A DNA stretch of 37,590 nucleotides from Bacteroidota bacterium (GTDB taxonomy: Bacteria; Bacteroidota; Bacteroidia; JABEUT01): NCBI GenBank assembly GCA_013285805.1, contig JABDGY010000019.1, positions 1 to 37,590 on the forward strand. The letters run 5' to 3'. Positions 1-7,691 of this stretch are shown one piece after another. How positions within the stretch are numbered: position 1 is the stretch's first letter; the number at the start of each line of letters is the position of its first letter. The position numbers and the translations under genes were made by a program. Below the pieces are notes generated by a model that saw only the letters and a list, made by a program, of their open reading frames with translations, did no database searches and was not told the origin of the DNA.

Positions 1-1
1 A

Positions 2-1393
2 AAGCAACAAGCAGAGTTATCAAGGCAACAGGCTTTAAATGCCGAGGCCGTTGCAGAAAGAGAGAAAGCCAATGCGCTTACCCAATCGGAACTAGCTAAG
101 AAAGAAGCTATTGAAGCAGAAGAAGGAAGAGCGGCAGCCAATAAAGCGAAGTTGCAGGCTGATGAAGCTGAAACAAAAGCAGAAAGGAATTATGTGCTGT
201 CAATGGCGCATGTTGTAGGGTTAAAAGCCATGTTGTTAAAAAATGACCCGCAATTACAAGGGCTGTTAGCACTGCAATCGTATAAACTGAATGACGAATA
301 CAAGGGCAGTAAACCTGACCCGGTAATATTTGATGCGCTTAGAAACTCCTACATAAATCTTGGTGCTAACAAGAATAGCTCGATTGATATAGCATCGGGG
401 CATGTTGCCCTTTATGAGAATAATGGAAAACTATTTAGTTTCGGTATAAATTCTGTCTTGGTAAGAAGTGTGGTTGCCAATAAATTTGTAGGGTTTAGTT
501 TTATTTATGCGCCCCCTAAAACTACTGCAGACAGGAACTTTTTCAGCCCTGACGGAACTATGGCTGTTTCCTGCCGCAGCAATTATGAAGTGATGTTGTA
601 TAAAGTTAGCCTCGATACAAGTTTGGCTAAAAACCCTGTGTCATGTAACCTGGTGGCTGAATTAAAAGGACACAAGGGGCTTGTGCGCAGTGTGGCTTTC
701 AGTACAGATATGGCTTACCTGGCAACGGGGGGTAAGGATAGTCTTATAAAAATATGGAAACTCGATAGTAGGAATATTTCATTGGAAACAACTTTGCAAT
801 CCCAATCTGCCATTAAGTCCCTGGAATATTCCAACGATGGAAGCACAATATATTCTTTACAGGAAGATGGTAAAGTAATGATATGGGATACAAAAAAGTA
901 CACTTCTTCGGAACTTAATTACAACGGTAGCAAGCCGGTATCAATGGCGTTGAACAGGGTAAGTAATACGCTTGTGTTGGGGCTTACTAATGGCTCATTG
1001 TGCCTGGCCGATTTGAAAACAGGAAAGCAAAGTATTGTTAATGCCCATAATGTGCAGGTAGATATGATAATTTTTAATAAGGATTATACCCTTATGGCTA
1101 CGGCTGCCTCTGATAAAACCATTGAAATGTTTACAACCTCTAATGTAGAAACTTTGCCACCCATTTCTATAAAAGATATTCACGCCAAAGTGCGTACTAT
1201 GGTATTTACTTCTGTTAACAGGCTGGAGGTGGTTACTGATAGGAATATGTATTCAATAGTAACTTCAGAAGATATGATGGCTGGTGAGATAGAGAAACTA
1301 TTGAAGCGAAATATAAGTACAGATGAATGGAATAAGTACTTTAAAGATATACAGTATGAAAAAACAGTAAATAATTTACCATCGGGAAATTGA
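2..1393 (+). CDS. Coiled-coil and WD40-repeat protein, 3' part (5' end outside window)
   Basis: The frame is open to the left edge, so this is the C-terminal part of a longer protein (463 residues visible). A TTG at 152 is only an internal codon. The first ~65 visible residues are Ala/Glu/Lys/Gln-rich and read as a coiled coil. A helical stretch follows (about nt 195-370) of the type that precedes WD40 propellers in Bacteroidota STAND-like proteins. At least five degenerate WD40 repeats then cover roughly nt 650-1270; the clearest, near nt 660-765, has GH, SVAFS, LATGG and IKIWKLD. WD40 propellers are protein-interaction platforms. By analogy the missing N-terminus may be an nSTAND NTPase, TIR or caspase-like module, but that is inference. 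The stop overlaps the next gene's ATG (TGATG), suggesting translational coupling to a secreted beta-barrel protein. Confidence 0.85.
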   Translation, partial: KQQAELSRQQALNAEAVAEREKANALTQSELAKKEAIEAEEGRAAANKAKLQADEAETKAERNYVLSMAHVVGLKAMLLKNDPQLQGLLALQSYKLNDEYKGSKPDPVIFDALRNSYINLGANKNSSIDIASGHVALYENNGKLFSFGINSVLVRSVVANKFVGFSFIYAPPKTTADRNFFSPDGTMAVSCRSNYEVMLYKVSLDTSLAKNPVSCNLVAELKGHKGLVRSVAFSTDMAYLATGGKDSLIKIWKLDSRNISLETTLQSQSAIKSLEYSNDGSTIYSLQEDGKVMIWDTKKYTSSELNYNGSKPVSMALNRVSNTLVLGLTNGSLCLADLKTGKQSIVNAHNVQVDMIIFNKDYTLMATAASDKTIEMFTTSNVETLPPISIKDIHAKVRTMVFTSVNRLEVVTDRNMYSIVTSEDMMAGEIEKLLKRNISTDEWNKYFKDIQYEKTVNNLPSGN

Positions 1394-2559
1394 TGATGAA
1401 AGGAATAAAACATATAGTATTGTTTGTTTTGCTGATTTTGGCCGGATTGAAAGGCTTTGCGCAGGATGTTGTAATGAGTGACACAGGTAAATCGACAGAA
1501 GCTTTAATAAGGCATGCTGCATTTAAGATAAACCCGCATTTAGTATATGTAAATTTTAAAGATGCCATTGCAAATGCAACGGAATTGTACAATAATGGGG
1601 AATATGATACATGCATTGTTTTGGTTCAGCATTCTTTAAGAGGGTGGGGCAGTAAAATGTATCAAAGGGAAGCCCTGTTTGAGCTATTGGTGCAATGTTA
1701 CCTGGAGAAAGATGATTTACCTGATGCTGATAAAGCTATGGTGAGGTTATTGCATAATGACCCGCATTATGAAACCAATGATGATGGAAGTAATACAGAA
1801 GACTTCAATAATCTTGCAAATAAATATGAAGTGTTTCCCGGTTTTTCAATTGGGGCGCGCAATACATTACAGGTAACTAATTACAGGTCTACAACTGTAT
1901 ATACTGACCCGAATACTCATAATCCTGCAATTAATTACAGCGCGCCTTATCTCAATACATATAAGTATTATACCATGTATTACGGCTGGCTGGAATATGC
2001 CATAAGCAAACACTGGTCAATAGATATGGAGGGAATACGCTACAATCTTGCTTATAACAGGACACTTCTGAATACGAGTAACTATTATGAGGGCTACTCT
2101 GAACTTATGCTTGCATATAAGGTTCCTTTTTATGCGCGCAGGTATTTTCATTTTATGAACCTTTCGGGCCATACAAGTAATTTCCTGGCTTATCTCTCAG
2201 GTGGAATAGCCATAGAACACATTTCCACGGCAATTGCCTCTGCAGAATATTATGATTTTAGTAATAACATTATAAATAACGTGCAAAATGTATCGGTTTT
2301 AAATATGCGGACACCGAATGTTTTGGAATACCTGCTTGGTGGCGGATTTGGCTACGAAATAAAAGGCGTAAGGTTATTCCTCGACTTACGGTACTATGGA
2401 GGTCTAAGCTCATTTACCAACCCTGCTGCACGTATGGATAACCCGCAGATGTTGAATACTGCTTTTTATATTGATAATGGGGCGAAATTTAACCAGTTCG
2501 AAGGTGGTGCTTCTATTGCGTTTACATTACATTATAAGGTAAAGAAGAAAAAGGAGTAA
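1393..2559 (+). CDS. Secreted TPR-like plus beta-barrel outer-membrane protein, function unknown
   Basis: 388 aa. The ATG at 1393 shares its A with the upstream TGA; a second ATG follows at 1396. An N-terminal signal peptide ends around GFAQ (about residue 24). Residues ~40-125 are helical with a TPR-like pattern (NGEYDTCIVL, CYLEKDDLPDADKAM). The rest alternates aromatic and polar residues in strands with many Tyr/Asn, as expected for an outer-membrane beta-barrel, and the protein ends in a Lys-rich tail after FTLHYK. I do not recognise a named family. The one-base overlap with the WD40 gene implies one transcript and a shared role, possibly a cytoplasmic sensor/scaffold with an outer-membrane partner. 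The stop codon directly abuts the stop of the convergent phosphatase gene, leaving no room for a terminator. Confidence 0.8.
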   Translation: MMKGIKHIVLFVLLILAGLKGFAQDVVMSDTGKSTEALIRHAAFKINPHLVYVNFKDAIANATELYNNGEYDTCIVLVQHSLRGWGSKMYQREALFELLVQCYLEKDDLPDADKAMVRLLHNDPHYETNDDGSNTEDFNNLANKYEVFPGFSIGARNTLQVTNYRSTTVYTDPNTHNPAINYSAPYLNTYKYYTMYYGWLEYAISKHWSIDMEGIRYNLAYNRTLLNTSNYYEGYSELMLAYKVPFYARRYFHFMNLSGHTSNFLAYLSGGIAIEHISTAIASAEYYDFSNNIINNVQNVSVLNMRTPNVLEYLLGGGFGYEIKGVRLFLDLRYYGGLSSFTNPAARMDNPQMLNTAFYIDNGAKFNQFEGGASIAFTLHYKVKKKKE

Positions 2560-4413
2560 TTATACTCTTACGCCTATAACAAGTATATCGTCCGTCTGTT
2601 CAATGCTGCCTTTCCAGTTAGTAAAAGTATTGTCAAGTACCTGCATCTGCTCCTGCATGGGTTTATTCTGCATACCGAGCAGCAATTCTTTGAAGCGTTT
2701 TGTGGTAAGTTTCTTACCATGTTCGCCGCCAAACTGGTCAGCAAAGCCATCGCTGAAAATATAAAAGGTATCGCCTTTTAGCAAAGGAAAAGTATGCTTT
2801 TCAAATATCTGGTTGTCGTCAGTATAGCCAGCTATCGCTGTTTTCGTGGCCTTTATTTCTTCTATTTCGGTGGAGTCGTTTCGTATTAGCCATAAGGGCC
2901 TGTTAGCAGCAGAATAGTGAAGTACGGCCCCCCCACCCCCCGAAGGGGGGATTTGGAGCGAACAAAGCGCAATATCCATACCATCTTTGGTGTCTTCATC
3001 TTTGCCCTGTTGCTTCAGTGCTCTTTTTATTTCCTTGTTTACAGTGCTCAATATTTCTGAAACATCAGAGGTTTGCTTAACAGCATCATTCAGTTTTTCA
3101 TTTCCCAGCATGCTCATTAATGCGCCAGGCACACCATGACCTGTACAATCAGCTGCGGCAATTAATATTGACGGGCCGGCTTGGCTCATCCAATAAAAAT
3201 CTCCGCTCACAATATCTTTTGGCCTGAAAAGTATAAAACTCTGCGGGAGATGCTTAGATACTTCCTGCAAGTCAGGTAGCATGGCCCTTTGTATGCGGAG
3301 TGCGTAATTTATACTTGAAGTGATGTCCTTATTCTTTTCATCTATTTTATCGTAAGCCGCTTTTAGCTCTACATTACGTATGCGCTCAATTTCAGCTTCC
3401 TTTTCAGAACGCTCAACCGCAAAACTTATCTGTTGTTTCTTTAGTTTGTTGGCAGATTCGGCATTCAATACTTCTTCTCTTATAGAATGGAATAGTTTAA
3501 AATGCTCAAAAGCTTTCGCAGTATTCATTTGCGATTCATAAAGTTTTGCAAGTAGTTCATGCACCTCATATTGCAATGGCTTAGCATTTATTGAAGTTGC
3601 AATGGTTAATGCTTCATTTAAGTATTCAAGCCCTCCGGAGTCTTTACCAATACCAATGAGGCAATGCAGTTCAAGACGCTTGTCGTTAGTTTTTTTATTT
3701 AATTCCCTGCAGGTAGTATAGTATTCTAATGCTTTGGCTGTATCGTTCTTCTTTTCAAATAATGCAGCAAGGCAAAGATAGGTCCAGGGTAGGGCAGGGT
3801 CGTTAAGCTCTTCGCGCAACTTAAGGCTTTGATGATAATATTTCAGCCCGTTTTCAAAATCATTTTTTAGCGTATAGGTACGTGCCACAAGATTCATAGA
3901 CGATGCTGCTGCCCGCAATTCCCCCAACTCTTCACGTATTGTTAAACTCCTCTGGTACGAAGCGAGAGCTTGTTCATAATCGGCAAGGCGTGAGTAAATA
4001 TTGCCTGTAGTGCTTAAAATGTCTCCCATTTCAGGTTTGTAACCTCCGGCTTCCGCAACTTTTGCCCCTTTCAAACAACACGCCAATGCTTTATCATATT
4101 CCCCATAACTGTCGTAAACATTGCCCATGTAATTTAAGGCTCTTGCTATTCCAAGCCCATCATTATATTCTTCAAAGTAATGCAGGGCCTTATTCAGGTT
4201 TAGTAGCATTGATTCATCACCATTGGAAAGTAAAAAGTCTGATGTGGCTTTATTGAGCAGGGCATATGCCCTCCCGTTTTCATAATTGTTCTTTTCCGAA
4301 AGATTGAGGGCCTCGGTTGCAAGGGAGTGAGCCTGTAACGGATGGCTATACCTTACTTTCCACGACTTGGAGTTCAGGCTATCAATTTGTTTATATATTT
4401 TGTTCTCTTGCAA
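2560..4413 (-). CDS. TPR-repeat protein with C-terminal SpoIIE/PP2C-type phosphatase domain
   Basis: 617 aa, no signal peptide, so probably cytoplasmic. Residues ~10-320 form TPR repeats (for example NYMGNVYDSYGEYDKALACC), ~325-365 a charged coiled coil, and ~375-617 a SpoIIE-type serine phosphatase. Expected metal-binding motifs are present: VSGDFYW (~400), DCTGHGVPGALM (~418), DGMDIAL (~480) and FSDGFADQ (~552), so it should be active. Relatives dephosphorylate anti-sigma-antagonist-like proteins or act downstream of sensors; the partner here is unknown. The start is TTG at 4413: an in-frame stop lies three codons upstream and the next ATG is ~68 codons inside, past the first TPR. A Gly-rich insert (PPSGGGG, ~488-494) coincides with a DNA palindrome. 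It lies 44 bp downstream of the T9SS cargo gene and may be co-transcribed with it. Confidence 0.88.
   Translation of the reverse strand: MQENKIYKQIDSLNSKSWKVRYSHPLQAHSLATEALNLSEKNNYENGRAYALLNKATSDFLLSNGDESMLLNLNKALHYFEEYNDGLGIARALNYMGNVYDSYGEYDKALACCLKGAKVAEAGGYKPEMGDILSTTGNIYSRLADYEQALASYQRSLTIREELGELRAAASSMNLVARTYTLKNDFENGLKYYHQSLKLREELNDPALPWTYLCLAALFEKKNDTAKALEYYTTCRELNKKTNDKRLELHCLIGIGKDSGGLEYLNEALTIATSINAKPLQYEVHELLAKLYESQMNTAKAFEHFKLFHSIREEVLNAESANKLKKQQISFAVERSEKEAEIERIRNVELKAAYDKIDEKNKDITSSINYALRIQRAMLPDLQEVSKHLPQSFILFRPKDIVSGDFYWMSQAGPSILIAAADCTGHGVPGALMSMLGNEKLNDAVKQTSDVSEILSTVNKEIKRALKQQGKDEDTKDGMDIALCSLQIPPSGGGGAVLHYSAANRPLWLIRNDSTEIEEIKATKTAIAGYTDDNQIFEKHTFPLLKGDTFYIFSDGFADQFGGEHGKKLTTKRFKELLLGMQNKPMQEQMQVLDNTFTNWKGSIEQTDDILVIGVRV
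2928..2958. repeat. GC-rich palindromic repeat inserted in frame in the phosphatase gene
   Basis: Six C, then GAA, then six G form a perfect hairpin at 2936-2950, flanked by a further C-run. On the coding strand it gives an in-frame PPSGGGG insert between SpoIIE motifs. It has the same stem-GAA-stem design as the intergenic hairpins near 31.5 kb. Confidence 0.7.
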
Positions 4414-4420
4414 AGGCAGT

Positions 4421-4438
4421 CAGTTAGTTCACTAACTG
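4421..4438. other. Small hairpin just upstream of the TTG start of the SpoIIE-TPR gene
   Basis: CAGTTAG-TTCA-CTAACTG is a perfect 7-bp inverted repeat in the 44-bp gap between the T9SS cargo stop and the TTG start at 4413. It is not followed by a T-run on the minus strand, so it does not look like an intrinsic terminator. It could affect translation initiation of the downstream gene. Confidence 0.4.
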
Positions 4439-4457
4439 CTAAATTAGCTTTTTATCA

Positions 4458-7400
4458 CTATCTGATTACCGATACCCTGCCCATATAGCTATGGGTTTTG
4501 CTATATACATCGGTAGTAATTATCAGGTAAACATAGGTGTCTTCTTCTACTTTATCTCCTTTGTCTCTGCCATCCCAAGGGGTATTTATAGTGTGAGATA
4601 TTATCTGCCCCCAACGGTCGAAAATGTACATTTCAATTGTTTTTAAGCAACTGCCGCCTTTAGGATAGAAATAATCATTAAGTCCGTCACCATTCGGAGT
4701 AAAGGCGTTGGGTATCCATATGTTGGCGCAGTTCTTTACAAATATTTCTACAGAATCGAGAACGGTGCAACCATTGCTGTCGGTTACCAATACATAATAG
4801 GTAGTGGGCACATTAGGTGAGGCAATAGGGTTAGGGCAGGTAGAACACGATAGTCCACTTGAAGGCACCCAGCTATATGTATCGCCTGCGGTAACAGGCA
4901 CCACATGAATAGTAACTGTATCGCCTGCTGAAATTGTATCGTTACAACAGGTAGCAACTGCGGGAGGAGGACTTATAGTAACAGCAGTACCAATAGTATC
5001 CCAGCAATTACCATTTGATATAAATACAGAATACGTAGTACTGGTGGAAGGGTATGCAGTAGGATTGGCAATATTGCTGGCGCTAAGTCCTGTAGCCGGT
5101 TTCCATATATAAGTTGTTCCACCTGTAGCTAACAAATGTGCGCTGTCGCCCTTGCAAATATTAAATGGCCCTGTAACAGTGCCTTTAGGTTTAGGATTTA
5201 CTTTCACAATTTCTTTAACTGTGTCTTTACATCCACTGGTATCGGTAGCCACAAGATAGTATAATGAATCTGAAACAGGGGTAACGGTTATACTGGTTGA
5301 AGTTGCGCCAGTGCTCCAAGTATATGTTCCGCCCCCGGTAGCAAAAAGGGTTGTGTTCTGCCCCTGGCAAATGGTATCGTTACCACTTATAGAAGGATTG
5401 AGCGATGTGCCCGAAATAGTTACACTGTCTTTAAAGAACATATCGCAGGTAGGAGAAATTGTAACGGTATATGTGCCCGGGCAAAGCGCCGAAGCAGTCT
5501 GGGTTGTCGCTCCATTGCTCCATAAGTAAGTGGCGTTGGTTACTGGGTTGCCACATAACTTCAGTGTTGCTGTGGCAGATGCATTGCATGAACATCCCGG
5601 TGTTTTGGTTACAGTAACTGTTGGGTTTAGTGTGCTGGTAACTGCCATAGATGAAACGAAACCTACTCCGCAGGAATATAGCGTGGTGTAGTTAGCTCCA
5701 AGCACTATATCATAAATGGTATCGGCAGCTGTTATGGAACCGGTTTGTGTAAGTGTGGAATCATAAATGTTTATAGTTGATACATCGCCTACGTAAAGGT
5801 TGTCGCACATATCAACATCAAGCCCGCCCCAACCGGGAACCATAGCCGGTTTACCATAATACGTTTTTATTATCGGTGGTGCAATAGTAAGTGATTTGGT
5901 AAGTGCCCCTGTCAGCGGGTTATACCGGTGAATAATATATCCTTCGTAGGTATAAACCCAGTTATTGCTTACGCCCATACCATTCATTGCGTTGGCTAAA
6001 GCATACCCTGCAGAGGCCGATTGCCCAACATACCAAACACTATTCGTTTCCTGGAACTGGTAGCCGTCGGGGTGCATGTATGTAGTAGGCGACAGCGCGG
6101 GCACAGGTACTTTCAAAAAGAAGTTATCGTAATTGGTATCGTAGAATACATTTAAAGCAGTGGTCATATAACAGTTTTGTCCCGCCGGGTCCATCGCCAT
6201 AAGCGTAATATCGTGGTAAGGCATAGTGTCGCCTGTCAATACGTTAACAGGAGTTATGGTTTTCATATTCGTATCAAGCACACAAGCCTGGTAAGGGTAT
6301 GAAATTCCACCACCGCCAATTACAATGGTGTGGGTACAGCTATTGTATATGGCCCTCCACATTTCTGTAAGATGCGCATTGCCCGTGAAGGTAGCTTTCA
6401 GCACACCAAGGGTATTTACTTTCATGGCATCGGCAGGAGTACCAAAACCCGGGCCTCCAACACCTTCAACAACATAACTCGTTCCTGTTGCTTTATCTAC
6501 CGTAAAGTCTCCGTAATAGTGTTCACGCCCCCAGAAAAAGGTGTTATTAAATGTCCACTGAATAGCACCTGCATTGTTGAGTTTAACCAATTGGTAGGGG
6601 CCACCACCACCATAGACATACACATTACCCAGGTTATCGTAATCCACATCGTATGCCCGGTTGGGTGCTGTAGAAAAAGTAGTACTCGTCACCCAAGGGT
6701 CGATAACCAGTAGTGCATTATTATTTGCAGTGTTCACAGAAAATGAAGCGGTATTTCCATCTAAGATAAATGACGAATTGATTTTTCCTTTACCCTTAGA
6801 ATAAGATGCAGGAGCATGCTCGGTGAAAATACCCAAAGAAGTATTTATAACCAGGTTACCATTGGCATCGGTATAAATTTTATCGGCTCCATCATACGCA
6901 AATTTTATAACTGATACATCTGCACCCGGGTGGACAATTAAAGAATATTTCATTCCGGACTTGCCCTTCGGGAAAACGTATTCAGCATCAATACCGGGAT
7001 AAAGGTTATGGTAAACAAGTTTCTTGAAAACGTTTGTCTTTATAGTACCATCAGGTACTACAGGATAGGTGTAATAATAACTTTGTTCATCGCCTGCTTC
7101 AATAGTTACATCAGGGTTCGAATTAATCCACTTTTCAGTTAGGTAGTGTATAATAGGCTTTTGAATAACCTCATCAGGGTCCTTATTTTCATCGGCTCCA
7201 CTTCTTTTTGCAAGTTCTTCATATTTATAAGTAATTCCTGTAGCCGTGAAATAAGCTTGTACAAGGCCAAACGAAGCCTCATACAAAACCTTGTCGTTAC
7301 CCTGTATGTCATTATCGAACTGTCCTTTATTTTCTACAAACAGTTTATTGTCGAATGCATTAGTGGTCCACTTGGTGGTTGCACTGGTATTATACCCTTT

Positions 7401-7514
7401 GGAATGTTGCTGGGTTCTGCCGGGAACTGAAATACATAAAGAAGCAAGCAAAACAATGCCAGCTTTTATAAACCAATTATTTCCCGGAATAGTAAAAGTA
7501 TTTTTTTGACTCAT
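4458..7514 (-). CDS. Large secreted protein with DUF7948-like N-terminus and type B T9SS sorting domain
   Basis: 1018 aa. A hydrophobic signal segment spans ~18-35. Residues ~58-275 match the DUF7948-type module common in Bacteroidota T9SS cargo (FVENKGQFD near 59). The middle (~280-640) has repeated short beta-strand units that may form a propeller. From ~650 to 930 come Ig/PKD/SprB-like repeats rich in Thr, Gly and Asn, several ending in TYT/TYYV. The last 88 residues (from ~931) are a gliding-motility-type C-terminal domain, with IPNAFTPNGDGLND and FDRWGQ, the hallmarks of type B sorting. Established knowledge: such domains send the protein through the outer membrane by T9SS to the surface or medium. 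The exact ligand is unknown. A TAnnTTTG box lies about 50 nt upstream, and the ATG is preceded by a purine-rich GGAG stretch. Confidence 0.9.
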   Translation of the reverse strand: MSQKNTFTIPGNNWFIKAGIVLLASLCISVPGRTQQHSKGYNTSATTKWTTNAFDNKLFVENKGQFDNDIQGNDKVLYEASFGLVQAYFTATGITYKYEELAKRSGADENKDPDEVIQKPIIHYLTEKWINSNPDVTIEAGDEQSYYYTYPVVPDGTIKTNVFKKLVYHNLYPGIDAEYVFPKGKSGMKYSLIVHPGADVSVIKFAYDGADKIYTDANGNLVINTSLGIFTEHAPASYSKGKGKINSSFILDGNTASFSVNTANNNALLVIDPWVTSTTFSTAPNRAYDVDYDNLGNVYVYGGGGPYQLVKLNNAGAIQWTFNNTFFWGREHYYGDFTVDKATGTSYVVEGVGGPGFGTPADAMKVNTLGVLKATFTGNAHLTEMWRAIYNSCTHTIVIGGGGISYPYQACVLDTNMKTITPVNVLTGDTMPYHDITLMAMDPAGQNCYMTTALNVFYDTNYDNFFLKVPVPALSPTTYMHPDGYQFQETNSVWYVGQSASAGYALANAMNGMGVSNNWVYTYEGYIIHRYNPLTGALTKSLTIAPPIIKTYYGKPAMVPGWGGLDVDMCDNLYVGDVSTINIYDSTLTQTGSITAADTIYDIVLGANYTTLYSCGVGFVSSMAVTSTLNPTVTVTKTPGCSCNASATATLKLCGNPVTNATYLWSNGATTQTASALCPGTYTVTISPTCDMFFKDSVTISGTSLNPSISGNDTICQGQNTTLFATGGGTYTWSTGATSTSITVTPVSDSLYYLVATDTSGCKDTVKEIVKVNPKPKGTVTGPFNICKGDSAHLLATGGTTYIWKPATGLSASNIANPTAYPSTSTTYSVFISNGNCWDTIGTAVTISPPPAVATCCNDTISAGDTVTIHVVPVTAGDTYSWVPSSGLSCSTCPNPIASPNVPTTYYVLVTDSNGCTVLDSVEIFVKNCANIWIPNAFTPNGDGLNDYFYPKGGSCLKTIEMYIFDRWGQIISHTINTPWDGRDKGDKVEEDTYVYLIITTDVYSKTHSYMGRVSVIR

Positions 7515-7563
7515 TTCCTGTAATTTCTCCTCTTAACAGGGAATAAGAAGATGAATTGCCGCA

Positions 7564-7571
7564 CAAAGATA
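7564..7571 (-). promoter_or_regulatory. -7 box (TATCTTTG) for the type B T9SS cargo gene
   Basis: On the minus strand this is TATCTTTG, an exact match to the Bacteroidota -7 consensus TAnnTTTG, about 50 nt upstream of the ATG at 7514. I see no good -33 TTG at the expected distance. Confidence 0.55.
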
Positions 7572-7642
7572 GTTAATGTAGGCCTTTGGAACTGGGTAAA
7601 ATGGCTCTTAATCCTTTTTCTGATTAGGGCTGAGGGGTAATT

Positions 7643-7674
7643 AAAAGCCCTGCCGGAATTAACCCGTCAAGGCT
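7643..7674 (-). terminator. Rho-independent terminator of the alpha-2-macroglobulin gene
   Basis: Just past the stop at 7692, the minus strand forms an 11-bp stem with one mismatch and one wobble around a GTTAATT loop (arms 7664-7674 and 7646-7656). TTTTAATT follows. Confidence 0.7.
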
Positions 7675-7691
7675 GTTTGTGGTGGGAAATA

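Noticed and set aside
4421-4438. Hairpin after the T9SS type B gene considered as its terminator
   Set aside because: No T-run follows on the minus strand; only an inverted repeat remains.
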